The notes below the pieces were generated by a model. It was given only the letters and a program-made list of their open reading frames with translations, was not told the origin of the DNA and searched no databases. 64,000 bases of DNA from Ciona intestinalis. Lineage: Eukaryota > Chordata > Ascidiacea > Phlebobranchia > Cionidae. Location of the stretch: the NCBI RefSeq assembly GCF_000224145.3, contig NC_020178.2:640986-704985 (forward strand). Direction: 5' to 3'. The position numbers and the translations under genes are program-made. Below, one piece after another: positions 21,375 to 33,599 of the stretch. Position 1 is the first letter of the stretch. Every line of letters begins with the position of its first letter.

Positions 21375-24300
21375 TCAGTTTTTAAGCTTGGTGAACTTGA
21401 ACTGGGGGGCTTGGGATGGGAAAGAGACGAGACGAAATGCGACTTTTATGGGGTCATGATGATACTCAACACGATAGTTGGATAATAGAGTGATCAGAAG
21501 TAGTTGTAATTCTTGAATGGAGAATTTCCGACCAGGACACATTCGCATACCAAGTCCAAAAGGTCCAGACATTATAAACCTAATATAAGGCTTGAATTAA
21601 AACTTTTTAGAGGGTCTGTTTAAGTGTCTGAATGCGCCATGCAAATGTACTGTTTGCCATGCAAAATAAAGAATAAATACGGGAAATTTTAGATTTTTTT
21701 AAAAAAGATTCTTAGGTTTTTGAACGGTTATGTTTAGAAAAAGAGAATGTACTGTTGTGTTAGTTTTTAAAGATTTTAAAAAGAAAAGTTTAAATATAAA
21801 TATGTTTTTAGATTGTTTCGTACATTTTGAATTACATGCAACAACAGAAAAGGCCTGTACTTATGTAGCATTGTTGAAAAGATTTGTATATTTAAACAGT
21901 TTTCAAGTTTATGAAATGATTAAAAAATTAACCATTAATTTTGCTACATTTGGCAATTTGTATTTGATTTTAGTAAAGTTGTAATTATGATGTGGATGTT
22001 TAGTGTCCTTGGCAACACACTTAATGGTATTTGCTTTTAAAGTAAGCTTTGTTTAGCAATGTTTATGATTCTGAAATTATTTCATTTCTGCAAGCTTTTT
22101 AAACTGTCAAACAAAAAATCAAAACTACACATGCATACAAACTGATAGGCAAGCTAATATTGTAGTCAAGCTCCATTTTCCAGTGAGCTCACTTGTGCTT
22201 AAGCAAGACACTGAATGAACTAGTTCTTACTAATGGGTTGTTTAAAGGCATGCATAAAAAAAACGGAAAAAAATCACCCACAAAGTTGCACAAACAGTAA
22301 GCGGGCACAATGTGTATGAAACAGAACGCCCCTATTTATAACAACTGTCATTGCGCCGCCACGCGAACATGCAGGGATAAATAAGTTACATTTATTCTAT
22401 GATTCATAACTTAAAGGCAGGCACGCAGTGTTAAATATGGCACCTATAAGTTATAGCGACTGTCATTGCCCCACCATGCAGGGATAAATAAGTTACATTC
22501 AATAATAAGTTCCAGCATAAATCAGTTAATAAGTCACATTCAATTCTCTTACCTTTCTCTTTGTCTTTCCGTCACTGATTTAGTTTCCAACCAACGTTCA
22601 GGAATAAAAGTGTTTGGGTCGTCGTAATACTCAGGGTTCCTGCTGTTTACTGTGTTTGATGTGTTCAGAATGTGGGTGCCTAGAATTTATAGTGAATTTT
22701 ACTTTAGGGTAACATATGGGGTATATTACAGTGAAAGTGAGCATGAGGTGTATAAATACATCATGTGTGTCTGTTGTATAAGACACCCATGTTATAACTC
22801 GACAGTGAGCATGAGGTGTATAGAAGACACTTATGTTATAACTCGACAGTGAGCATGAGGTATACTATAGAAGACACCCATGTTATAACTTAACAGTGAG
22901 CATGAGGTGTATGAATACACTATGTATGTCTGGCGTGTAAGAAGACTTCCATGTTATAACTCGACAGTGATCATAAGGTGTATAAAACGACACTTATGTT
23001 ATAATCAACACTAAACAGTGAGCATGAGGTGTATGAATACATCAAGTGTGCCTAGTGTATAAGAAGACACCCATGTTATAACTTCACAGTGAGCATGAGG
23101 TGTATAAATACACCGTGTTTCTGGTGTATAAGTAGACACCCATGTTATGACTTCACAGTGAGCATGAGGTGTATAAAAAGACACCCATGTTATGACTTCA
23201 CAGTGAGCATGAGGTGTATGAATACATCAAGTGTACCTAGTGTATAAGAAGACACCCATGTTATAACTTCACAGTGAGCATAAGGTGTATAAATACACCG
23301 TGTGTCTGGTGTATAAGAAGACACCCATGTTATAACTTGGCAGTGATCATGAGGTGTACATTATTATACACATATACATTAAAACACAGATATCTTAACA
23401 TATCTCACCTGCCGGTATAAGATAACCTGAAAGGACGAGATCTTTCCGAAATCTTCTTGGAGACGAGTTAACAAATGGAAACATACGTTGTGTTTCACGT
23501 AGACAGGCTTGTAAGTACTTCATGTTGTGCAATAACTGCAAAAAAATAAGTTCTAAGAATAAATGTAATAGATTAACCTTGTGTGGCCGGTAAAAGACAG
23601 TCGCTATAACACGTATAACTTAAAAGGGAGCACAAAGTGTATGAAACAGACCACACAACGACTGCCGTTGCCCTACCTGGCAAAGTCACATTCATTCATT
23701 TTTTACAAACAAAATTTTGTTTTTTATACGTTGTTTGTAACTCACAAGCGGGCACGAGGTGTATGAAACAGAACTCCTATGTTATAACAACTGTCAGTGC
23801 CCTACCACGCGAGGATAAGATATATATATACAACATTTAGTTTACCTTTCCGTCAATTGTGTCCATTCTATTAACTTCCCTGACTTCTTCTCTAAGTCGT
23901 TCTTGCGCTTCTTGGTTAGAAGCGAGAGCATATAAGAGAAATGCAGCACTGTTTGATGTCGTGTCAATACCAGCTACTAAGAACTCAGTCATTAATATCA
24001 CCTTTTCACTGCAAATAATGTTAACAAATGAATGAATGTAACTTATTTATCTTTGTGTGGTGGGGTAATGACAGTTGCTATATTATGGGTGTTCTGTTTC
24101 ATACACCTCCTGTCTGCTTACGAGTTACCGCATGTATTGGGGATTAAACTTTTAGTATTTTTTTAATTTTTGGCCAACAATTTAGGGAACCACATGTTGG
24201 AAAAATTGTGGTCAAATGTCTCGCCCAAGAACACAGTCATAATCTAGATTCTAGAGGATTTTAATTATAATTAGCTTGTACCGTAAACCTAGTTTCCAGG

Positions 24301-24412
24301 TCCCTTGTTGAACCCTATCATAGGACCTCACCCATATAGAATAGAATCATAAATTTACTGTTATACTTTATAAATAACTTATATGTGTCAAATAAAACAG
24401 TTACCTAGCAAA

Positions 24413-24444
<32 letters not shown>

Positions 24445-27366
24445 TAGTATATATATTTAAAATATGCCTTACCTATCACTAAGACATTGGTTGTGTAGTA
24501 TGCTACCTTCACTTGATATATCTTTATCCTTAAGTATTCTTAGAATATGTGTTTCAGTGGAATTGTATTGCTCTTGCAACGCTTGCCTTAGTTTCTGATA
24601 AAGTTAATAAATCTCAAAATATGAACAATATATGTATATTATATATATTTATATATTGAATTCTTACATTACAATATGTATATGATTTTAACACAAATTT
24701 TAGACTGCAAGGTATTAACATATATATATTGGTAATAAAAGATATATATATATATATTGCCCAATTTTTGTCTGTGTTTTGTCTGTTACGTTTTCGTAGC
24801 ACCAGATCCTTACTGTATTTCTTTACACAAAAATCGTTCAACTCTATAAGCACCAGATAAGATTCGCAGAATTTATTACAGGTATAAATAAATACAGTTT
24901 TATATACCTTCATGTCTTTGGTATTCACATATTTCCAGAATGGTAACGCATATAATAATTCTCCCATGGATTGGAAAATCCTTTCATTGCAATTTATCAT
25001 TTCTTCTATTTCTGTGCATGGCTTTATGTCTAATGCCCCTACATAGCAATGTATTGAATTAAATAAGTGTTAAAATTTAGAATTGATTATGTCTAGAAGT
25101 TCAAATCTGCAAAAAGCATCAATGAAATCGACAGTCGTTATAACACGGGTGTTCTGATTCATACACCTCGTGCCAGCTTACAAGTTACTAGACGTTAAAA
25201 ATTTGTGGTGAGTATTCATTGTTTTTTAATGTATGGCTCATAATTTAGACAAATGGTGGCAGCGTCGAGTCTTGAATCGGTAACCTCTTGGCTAGAGGCA
25301 AACGCGCTAACCAATGTCGTGCCAACCACACGTTTTCCACAAAGACCCAAACAAAAAAATGAATTATTAAAAAAGTAGTTTTTTTATCCTTTATTTTAAG
25401 TGACCCAATAAATCAAATAAAAATAAAATTAATCAACAAACAAAACTTACCCAGCCGTCTTTTCAAAGTAAAAACGCCTGCTCCTTCAAAGGACCAACGG
25501 TTTAATGCTTTTCCAAAATTCGGAACCTAAAATTAACGTTTTAAATCTCATACTGCATAAAAGTGCGAGTTTTTGGTCCAAAAGTTAGTGAAGTGCTTTT
25601 CTTCTATCGATCAAAACAAATAAACGCACATGTGCGTCTCATTTGTTATCTCTATTTTTAAAAGCCGGGAATTTGTAAACTGAACTAAAAAATAGTTTAA
25701 TATCCTCACTTGGCGGGGCAACCATAGTCGTTATAACACGGGTGTTTTGTTTCATACACTTCGTGCTTGCTTAACAGTTACAACATATATAACTTTGTGA
25801 GTGTATGTAACGTATTTTGTTAAAAAAAAACGAGTTTTCTAACGAAGTACAAGCATGTAATCTAATTTTACCCAAATCACCTCATTCTTTTCGTCCATGT
25901 TTCGGTCAATAAACTTTAAGAAATCTTTGGACACATTCCTATGCGCTTCCGCGTATTTCCACACCGCCGTGTTTTGGAGAAAGTGTTGATTCACGATTTG
26001 GCGGACCTGGTGTGGTTGGGGAGTAGTTTAGCAATGGTTTATAACTTCTAACCCAGAGGTTTGTGTTTTAGGCTCGTCGCTGCTACCATAATCTACCTAT
26101 TTATTCATTTACTCATTCACTCTTATTCGTTTACTTACCCTCCACCAATCTTCCCCATTAGAATTAGTCAAGCCGTGGTACTCGTTCCGTTCATCTCGTA
26201 TTTTTGCTACAGGACCCAGCGGGTCACGAAACGGGCATCTCTCCTCGTTACGAAACATAATTTCTGTGTTCTGGGGCGAAGACGTGAACACCATCGTTTC
26301 AGTGACTCCTATGTTTAATTAAAATAGAAAAGTTACTATACGGTTTAAATAAAGCAGTTTTTTGCCTTGTAGTTTGGTTAACATAATACCACAATCTTTA
26401 TTTATCTTTTTGAATACAGAAACTAAGATCAGATTAATTAAAACAACAAAGAGAAGGGAATTAACAGCAAAACGACAGTCGGAAAACCAATTTTCGAGTA
26501 AAAACTACTTGAGAAAAAATAACAGAACACCCGTGTTATAACGAATGTCGTTTCTCCGCCACGCGAGGATATAAGTTACATTCATTCATTCATTCATTCA
26601 TTCATTCATTCATTCATTCATTCATTCATTCATTTATAACTCGTAAGTGAGCACGAAGTATGTAAAACAGAACACCCGTGTTATAACGACTGTCATTGCG
26701 CGCCACTAATTTATCACGAGGATAAATTAGTTACATTCATTCATTCATTCATATACCTGGCAAAATGTTCTCTTTATAAATCGGTCCCAATTCCTTATGC
26801 CTTTCAATCCAGTGTTCACCGACGTACGAAGGGTTAAAGTTGTTTAAAGGCGTATATTCCAATGCAGTACCAATAACTGGGTAACTGTTTGGTTCTGGTA
26901 CAGCCTCAAACGGCTTGGCGTATGATAAATCTAAAAATTAAGTCAAGTTTAATAATATGCTACATGGAAAGTTAAGTTATATATATATATGTGTGTGTGT
27001 AAGCAGGTATACAGTGTTTGAAATAGAACACCCGTGTTATAACGACTGTCGTTTCCCCGCCACGCGAGGATAAATATAAGTGAATGAATGAATGAATGAA
27101 TGTAACTTACTTTATCCTCGCGTGGCCGGAAAACGACAGTCGTTATAACACGGGTGTGCACCTCGCGCCAGCTTACGAGTTACCAAGTATGTTACTTTTG
27201 TGGATGATTATTTTTTTTGGATTTTTTGACACATACGCCCACAATGGTAGCAGCGACGAGCCTTGAATCCATTACCTCTGGGTTAGAGGCAGGCGCGCTA
27301 ACCACTACGCCACGGCGCCGGAAGTGTCATTTAATCATTCATTTATTTATACAACAACTGTCTTTT

Positions 27367-27415
<49 letters not shown>

Positions 27416-27606
27416 GTGTGAGCGGGCAGGACGTGTTTGAAATAGAACACCAGTGTTATAACGAAAAACAAGTTACATTCATCCGTCCATTCATTTATTG
27501 TACCTTCTTGCGACGCCTTTTTACTCCATGCTGCTCTCTGGTGGGCGGGGCAAGTCGAAACAAACCTCACAAGAGCTGGAAACGGAAATCGTGCGATCGC
27601 TTTCAT
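21375..27606 (-). CDS. Mitochondrial-clan cytochrome P450 monooxygenase
   Basis: Eleven exons join in phase (minus order): 27606-27504, 26930-26757, 26308-26139, 26006-25881, 25526-25451, 25038-24908, 24594-24473, 24008-23846, 23535-23409, 22679-22553 and 21579-21375, giving 507 aa. The first exon is Arg-rich and amphipathic (MKAIARFPFPALVRFVS), like a mitochondrial presequence. Landmarks: YPVIGTALEYTPL near the N-terminus; NGEDWWR helix-C region; WSFEGAGVFTLKRRLG, typical of the mitochondrial clan; I-helix AGIDTT (313-318); E369-T-Q-R372; PERW (424-427); and haem loop FGLGMRMCPGR with C454. Such enzymes take electrons from adrenodoxin and oxidise steroids, secosteroids or related lipids (clan knowledge). 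Whether it is CYP11-, CYP24- or CYP27-like cannot be settled by eye. Introns carry SINEs and a minisatellite. Confidence 0.93.
22270..22505 (+). mobile_element. Two SINE 3' halves in the P450 last intron
   Basis: Copies at about 22270-22385 and 22395-22500, both ending in GGGATAAATAAGTTACATT. Confidence 0.7.
22732..23360 (+). repeat. Largest minisatellite array, about nine units
   Basis: Units of about 45-75 bp alternate full (with the GTGTATGAATACACC palindrome) and short (palindrome deleted) forms. Shared core: GACACCCATGTTATAACTTCACAGTGAGCATGAGGTGTAT in pieces. Confidence 0.92.
23575..23820 (+). mobile_element. SINE 3' halves, rearranged
   Basis: Reverse, then two forward fragments in succession, ending CCACGCGAGGATAAG. 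Confidence 0.6.
24035..24345 (-). mobile_element. SINE (reverse) plus fragment of the 97-bp family
   Basis: SINE modules at 24035-24250. At 24300-24345 the sequence CCTCACCCATATAGAATAGAA belongs to the dispersed family that forms the 60.5 kb array. Confidence 0.6.
24412..24460. repeat. (CA)n/(TA)n microsatellite
   Basis: About eleven CA followed by TA repeats, in P450 intron 7. Confidence 0.9.
25125..25330 (-). mobile_element. SINE, reverse, with tRNA-like head
   Basis: Head region GTCGAGTCTTGAATCGGTAACC at its right end marks the B-box side. Confidence 0.65.
25690..25800 (-). mobile_element. SINE 3' half, reverse
   Basis: TATCCTCACTTGGCGGGGCAACC to GTTACAACATATATAACTTTG. Confidence 0.7.
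26525..26750 (+). mobile_element. Two SINE 3' halves with long ATTC tails
   Basis: The first copy ends in an uninterrupted (ATTC)n run at about 26575-26633, the second in a shorter one. ATTC is therefore the SINE tail unit. Confidence 0.8.
27000..27325. mobile_element. Tail-to-tail SINE pair in P450 intron 1
   Basis: A forward 3' half (27000-27095) meets a reverse, near full-length copy (27095-27325, head GGCGCCGTGGCGTAGTGGTTAG on the minus strand). Together they form a palindrome at 27028-27157. Confidence 0.85.
27374..27413. repeat. (TA)n microsatellite
   Basis: About twenty TA units, followed by a further SINE 3' fragment (27414-27490). Confidence 0.9.
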
Positions 27607-27654
27607 ATTTCAACAAAAAGTTATAACACAAATCTGCATCAAAAAATACATTAA

Positions 27655-27792
27655 ATAGTAAACAAAGAGTTTTTACAGAATTATACAACCGTATTGTCCT
27701 GACTATTAAAAGAACGTTGTTAATTGTTTAAAACCCGATTACGAAATATGGGATATTACGTGCTAACGGATCCATCTTACTCCATACTACTA
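27655..27792 (-). mobile_element. Truncated MITE-1
   Basis: Begins inside the core (TAGTAAACAAAGAG) and ends CCATCTTACTCCATACTACTATA. Confidence 0.7.
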
Positions 27793-28218
27793 TATAACTA
27801 CAACATGTAAACTTAAATACATTCTACTGCCTTAATAAACTGTATAATCCTATTTTTCGCACCGTATTTACCTTTTACCCTATAGCCTGGACGCATGTCG
27901 CTCGAACTGATAACAATTTGTAATTTGCTTGTTCATTTACCAACTAATGTCCCCTATACCTTTACCTTATGACGTATTGTATTGCAATAATACGTCATAT
28001 ACCATTTCCGCTCATGCGCGTCGATGCAATTTCGCTGCGTAATATCACTTGCATAACATGCTACTTTATTCGTATAAATATATTTAAATGTTATAAACAT
28101 AATGCGAATTCCCATTTTTACAACCGCGTTCTTTTAACTGACACTCTTTCTCACACCTTTAACCTAACGCGTGTTGGTCGTTTCTCTGCTATTTAGCTTC
28201 TCTTCGTTGCTTAAATAT

Positions 28219-28628
28219 TTAGTAAGATGGGGTAAGATAAAACTTGTTTTCATTTTTTTATCGTCTCATTTGGTAGTAAACAAGGGGATACTTAGAAAGT
28301 TATATAACCGTATCCGCACGACTCTAAAAGAGCGTTGTTAATTGTTTAAAACACGATCAGGATATATTGAATTTAGGAGCTAACAGTATCCCATCTTACC
28401 CCACAGTACTAAAAAAAACTATATAGTAGGGTGGGGAAGATAGGACACCTTTTCATTCTATTTTCTCGTCTCAATTGGTATATAGTAAACAAAAAACATT
28501 CAAAGAATTATAAAACCCTATCCTCACGACTACCATAGACCGTTGTCAATTGTTAAAAACACGATCAGGATATTTGGACATTATGTGCTAAAGCCTAAAG
28601 ATGTCCCGTCTTCCCCGCCCTACTATAT
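28219..28628 (-). mobile_element. Two MITE-1 copies of different subtype side by side
   Basis: 28219-28412 has GGGGTAAGAT-type ends and 28421-28628 has GGGTGGGGAAGAT-type ends. Confidence 0.85.
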
Positions 28629-29542
28629 TATTTTTTAACTGAACTCAATATAGCACAATACATCTAATACTGCAACTAACGAATACCGAATCCCTTATGT
28701 ATAACAGCGACTCAATTTCTTATAATGTTTCTACCATTTAAGGTGTGTGTTTAACCCTCTACAATTACAATTACGTAATTACTTATGGAAGCATACGCAT
28801 ATTGAAACGACATCGGTATTACCTGACCAAGAAAAAGATAAACAATTTATCACCCCGCGTTTATTTCGACAAAATGCACCGGACGCGATCTCTTGCATTG
28901 TTACTCTTATGTAGCAATAAAGCATTGTTTGTTTGAATGTGCGCACATTATGACGTCATACTACGCAACAATGGTAACTCCTGTGACGTAATAAATGCTG
29001 CATATTTCGTTGCCATGATGCAAGTATTCACCCCAGGATTTTGTTAATGGGAAATGTTGTACATTCTGACACCGCATAAGATTACTAATATAACTAATTA
29101 TAGAAATTAACGCATATATTTCGACTATTTCCTCAGTAATGTTACATAACTAAGTATAAGTTCACTTTAGTTGGGTTCAGCAGACGCTTTTTAACCGGCC
29201 TTTATCCCTACACTTTTATAATTGACCCATTTTTATCCATAATAACATGTCTTAACGACTGTCTTTTTGCTGTTGATTTATTTCTCATATTCGCTTCTCT
29301 GGTATTTTTTTATCTTTTTTATCTTTTCAAAGAATTAATATATAAAGGTAATGTTAGATTATACCGTCTTTTATGAAGTTTGCCGTAAACAGATGCAGAA
29401 AAACTAATTTTGTACTTCTATTTTAGCTATAATGGGCGTGTTAGAACGACTGACGTTTTACCGTTACTTTCCATATTTTCGCTTTTCTACTAAACTTTTC
29501 CAATTTTCGTTAAATAAATTCATTTGTTCATTCACTCTTACA

Positions 29543-29717
29543 TATTGTAGGGTGGGGGAAGATGAGACACCTCATCTAATTGTCCTAATTTAACAACGGT
29601 CTATGCTGGGACACCCGAGGATACGTTTTTTTAAATTTATTGAGCGTTCTTTGTGTACTACCAAATGGGACGTGAAAAAATATAAATAGGTGTCCCATCT
29701 TCCCCCATCCTACTATA
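29543..29717 (+). mobile_element. MITE-1 with internal deletion
   Basis: TATTGTAGGGTGGGGGAAGATG to CTTCCCCCATCCTACTATA. The CAAATATCC segment is missing. Confidence 0.85.
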
Positions 29718-30109
29718 CATACATACACACATCTATCCTTTTATATTCATTCATTCACTCATACAATTTCTCTGTATAAAAAACACTAAACTGGCTTTCC
29801 ATTTCAAAATATCTAGTATTAACTCTCTCAAAATTAACTAAAACCAAAATACCGTCTTAAATTTCACCGGAAATATAACGCCTATAACGGTATACAGAAG
29901 AAGCATAGTTATACAATTTTACTACGGATCCGGAAATACAGAGGAAATTACGTCATTATATGTGACGTAGTGGATCATTCATAGAAATTAATGAAAATAT
30001 TTACATGTGGTAGGTTATCTTATACTGGAAAGTAGTTTTATGTTTTTCGCAAAGAGCCTTATAATATTACATGTGTTTTCTTTTTAGTTTGCGCGCACTT
30101 TTTTGTCAC

Positions 30110-30450
30110 TTCCGGCGCTGTAGCATATAATGTGTGGGCGTATGTGTCTTTGGGTAAGACACCTAACAACAATTGCTCCAACCTATTTATGGGTTGTTTA
30201 AATGGTCATACATAAAAAGTCAAAACATACATCAAGTTACATACGTATAGTAACTCGTAAGCGGGCACTCGGTGTATAAAACAGAACACTCGTCGTATAA
30301 CGACTGTTGTTTACCGTTATTCCCGTTTCATATACACTTTGTTCCATACACCTTGTGCCTACTTACGAATTACCATGTATGTAACTCTATAGGTGATTAT
30401 TTTTGGGAAACATTGTTTATAATCAATGGCTAATTTTGATAACGGAATGG
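30110..30450. mobile_element. SINE, near full length, followed by a reverse fragment
   Basis: TGTGGGCGTATGTGTCTTTGGG through the 3' half to about 30320, then reverse modules CACTTTGTTCC...CTTACGAATTACCATGTATG. Confidence 0.7.
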
Positions 30451-30722
30451 TAGCAGCGATTTTCTTAAACCCACCACTGTGACGTCACGAAACTATGACG
30501 TTATCGCATATATACGTATCCCCTAAACTGCTGAATGATATAACACCCCTGCGTATACCCCCCGTGAATAGATAAGGTAACCTAAACTAAAAACAATATC
30601 TTATACCTCCCAATGTAGATAGATAATAAGTACACGCGCTATACCTCCCAACTACAACTACACATATATAGTTTACGACTTTGTTGAGTAACAGCTACCA
30701 TTTTCTGAGAATTTTTAACGAT

Positions 30723-33599
30723 ATGGTTTACAATTTACATTGGTTCTGCCTGCTTTTAGTTTTCGCGACGAAATCAAGATGCCGAATTCCGTTATCGTCT
30801 GATTTTTGGTACGAAAGGGATCAGAGCTTAAACGTAAGTAATATATAAATTAAGTTGGGGTAAGATGGTTCATGCTTTCATTTTTTATCGTCCCATTTTA
30901 GTAGTAAACGAAAAATATTTACAGAATTATATAACCGTAGCGCGATTCTATAAAAAAAAGGGTTGTTGCTTGTTGAAACACGATTTGGAAATAGTGGATA
31001 TTATCTGCTAACGGTATTCATCTTACCCTACACTAAATATTTATTATTAATTATTGGTTTACACTATACTTTATTTTTTATATGCTTTATGCGGGGGGGT
31101 TGTATAGGCACGTATACGTTATGTACTATGTGATATTTCGTGGAAATTGACTGCATTTCATTCGTTTACATTATCAGTGTACGTGATTCTTAGCAGCATT
31201 TAGTTATTAGATTACTACACATAGTACTTCGTTGTAAGCTATGCCGTGAACTTATTATATAGTAGGCTGGGGGAAGATTTCATTACTTTTTCTCCGTCCC
31301 ATTTGGTAGTACACAAAGAATATTCAAACATTTATAATAACCGTATCCCCACGACTCTCATAGACCCTTGGTAATTGTTTAAAATAGGACCAGAATACTT
31401 GGATATTATGTGCTAAAGGTGTCCCATCTTTTCCAAGCCTACTAAATTGCTAATTCAATATAAATCAATAAAACTTATTTATCCTCGCGTGACCGGGTTA
31501 ACTCGTATAGTTATAAACATGGCGAACTATTGCATACAAAATATGGTGACTTCATACACCTCGTGCTCACTTACAAGTTACCAAGAAAACTTTGCACAAA
31601 CGCAATTTTTTCGAATGATGAGAAAACTAAAACTTTTACCAAAACAAAATATATAATTATCTGAAATAAGTACTGCGTTTTGTTTTCCGCTAAAATGACA
31701 CGCTAAAATCTACTAAAATTCGATACGCTTAACACAACGCATATCTTATAGTATAACGATCTGTAAAAACAAGCTATTTCCGTACGTTGTTGCTAAAATA
31801 CCACGAAAATTTGCTGTTGACTATCCGTACAATGCAGGTGTAGAAGCGATTTGTATATGTGGCGTGTCTAATAGTCAACAACAACAACAACAACGAAGAA
31901 TATTTCTTAGAAAATACACGAGGTTATCTAGTGTACATGCTTAAATGTAAACACAAGTCTATACAGTCAAAAGGTTATAAATTAAGTTTGCTTTATAGTA
32001 GGGGGGATATACGCCTTGCTGCATATAAAGTTAACTCATAAAATATATAGTAGGGTGGGGAAGATGGGACACCTTCAGAACATAATGTTCAGGTATTCTG
32101 ATTATGATTTAAACACTCAAAAGCCGTCTATGGGAGTCGTCGGGAAACGGTTTTATAATTCTTTAAATGTCTTTTGTTTACCAACAAATAGGACAAGAAA
32201 ATAAAATGAAGAGGTGTCCCATCTTCCCCCACGCTATATATACAAAATGTCAAATGTGTAATAGACTCTTAACAACGGTCCATGGGAGTCGTGAGGTTAT
32301 GGTTTTAGAATTCTTTGAATGTTCTGTGTTTACTATCAAATGGGACGATATAAGAAAATGAAATCATGTATTGTCTTTCCCCACCCTACTATACAATATA
32401 CAAAGTACAGTTGCATAAAAATAAATCCTATTTTATTACAGAGTTCTCTTGGTTTCTGCTTGATGGAAAAAATATTTGGATATGAGAATATAACGGGACG
32501 TTGCGTGCTCGCTGAAAACAACGCGCAGAGATGGTGCGCCAGTCAGCATGGAAGGTATAGTAGGGTGGGGTAGCATAACGGGGCTCATCTTGATTCTATT
32601 TTGTCGTCACATTTAGGGAAACGACAATGGTTATAACACGGGAGGTCTGTTTTATCAAAGTATACTGAAGTCACTTCAGTATACTATGGTTTCATGCTTA
32701 ATTACCAGTTGTCACATATGTATCTTTATGAATGATAAATTATTTTGACAGTGAGCATGAGGTATATAGCAATTCGTATTTAAATATTACCGCTAAAACC
32801 AACCTTTATACGTTTCTAACCGTTTAAAATTGTTGCTTAGCCCCAAAGCTACAATTCATCAGAAAAATAATAAGTTCTGTCCAGCGATCCAATTCCAACA
32901 CCAACTGCAAGGTACTAACTAACTAACTGTTAATTCTATTTATCAATTTTAACTCAACAGTGAGCATGAGGTGTATGAATACACCATGTGTGTCTGGTGT
33001 ATAAGAAGACACCCATGTTATAACTCGACAGTGAACATGAGGTGTATGAATACACCATGTTTGTCTGGTGTATATAGGAAGACACCCATGGTAAAACGTA
33101 ACAGTGAGCACGAGGTGTACGAATACACCATGTGTGCCTGGTGGTAACGAGGACACTTATGTTAAAACTCAGCAGTGAGCATGAGGTGTATGAATACACC
33201 ATGTGTGTCTGATGTATAAAAATACACCCCTGTTATAACTTAACAGGAGTTTACAAATACACCATGTGCATATGTCCTGCATATAAGCCCCTTAACAATT
33301 TAGATCTAATTTATTTTCAAATTTTCTTTTCAGCAATTGCTTACAACAGACGTCGAGTACCTTGCTATCTATACATCAGACTAAGAAGAAAAGAACAAGG
33401 TGTCTGTACAACACACACTCATCACCCAGGCTTTATGTGCCTGGGTGCAAATTTAACAGAAATTGGACACCCAGGCTGCAAACATCTGTTTAAACCACAA
33501 TTATTTACAAACAATGCTAATTCTAACTTGCTGTATAGCAATATGTTGGTGTATATATGCGCACTGCCAAGCTTTTGGCTGCTGTTTTGGAGTATGTGA
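30723..33599 (+). CDS. Secreted eight-cysteine protein A, possibly GPI-anchored (family unknown)
   Basis: Three exons join in phase: 30723-30833, 32442-32554 and 33350-33599, giving 157 aa. A signal peptide (HWFCLLLVFATKS) precedes eight cysteines spaced about 22-14-10-10-13-10-12, with RRRVPC at Cys5 and QGVC at Cys6. The C-terminal tail (SNLLYSNMLVYICALPSFWLLFWSM in parts) is hydrophobic, as in a GPI-anchor signal or a membrane segment. The downstream neighbour (35646-37559) has a comparable pattern. I chose the exon 3 acceptor at 33349 rather than 33333 because only it keeps the RVPC frame; 33333 would give a different, shorter C-terminus. I do not recognise the family. The VP-x5-LRR stretch faintly recalls IL-17, but the Cys pattern does not fit well. 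Confidence 0.5.
30849..31051 (-). mobile_element. MITE-1, GTAAGATGG-type
   Basis: Starts 15 bp after the exon 1 donor of gene A; ends CATCTTACCCTACACTAAATA. Confidence 0.75.
31257..31445 (-). mobile_element. MITE-1
   Basis: TATATAGTAGGCTGGGGGAAGAT, with the GGGACACC part of the terminus deleted, to CATCTTTTCCAAGCCTACTA. Confidence 0.8.
31470..31590 (-). mobile_element. SINE 3' half, decayed
   Basis: AACTTATTTATCCTCGCGTG and TTCATACACCTCGTGCTCACTTACAAGTTACCA. Confidence 0.55.
32046..32396 (+). mobile_element. MITE-1 plus an adjacent left-truncated copy
   Basis: 32046-32240 is full length. 32256-32396 lacks its left terminus and ends TTTCCCCACCCTACTATA. Confidence 0.8.
32556..32730. mobile_element. 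MITE-1/SINE chimera directly at the gene A exon 2 donor
   Basis: TATAGTAGGGTGGGGTAGC starts one base after the donor G. MITE sequence runs to about 32620 and then changes abruptly to reverse SINE (AACGACAATGGTTATAACACGGG). Confidence 0.75.
32659..32685. repeat. 27-bp perfect palindrome
   Basis: AGTATACTGAAGT, C, ACTTCAGTATACT. It interrupts the SINE fragment between ...CTGTTTTATCAA and ATGGTTTCATGC. A related palindrome is at 35261. Confidence 0.9.
32948..33265 (+). repeat. Minisatellite, four to five units
   Basis: Lies within gene A intron 2, 85 bp before exon 3. The last units are degenerate. Confidence 0.9.

Larger units (their letters stand above)
27607..30722. other. Gene-free interval between P450 and the first eight-cysteine gene
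   Basis: Divergent promoters are expected at both ends. It contains MITE-1 copies, a SINE, and TGACGTCA at 28951-28958 and 30480-30487. Short ORFs here show no splice or family support. Confidence 0.5.

Noticed and set aside
22732..23360. Regularly repeated units resembling a CRISPR array
   Set aside because: Units vary in length, there are no unique spacers and no cas genes, and the genome is eukaryotic. It is a minisatellite.
33334..33349. Acceptor at 33333 for gene A exon 3
   Set aside because: It puts exon 3 in a frame that ends about 160 bases later and loses the RVPC/QGVC pattern shared with gene B.
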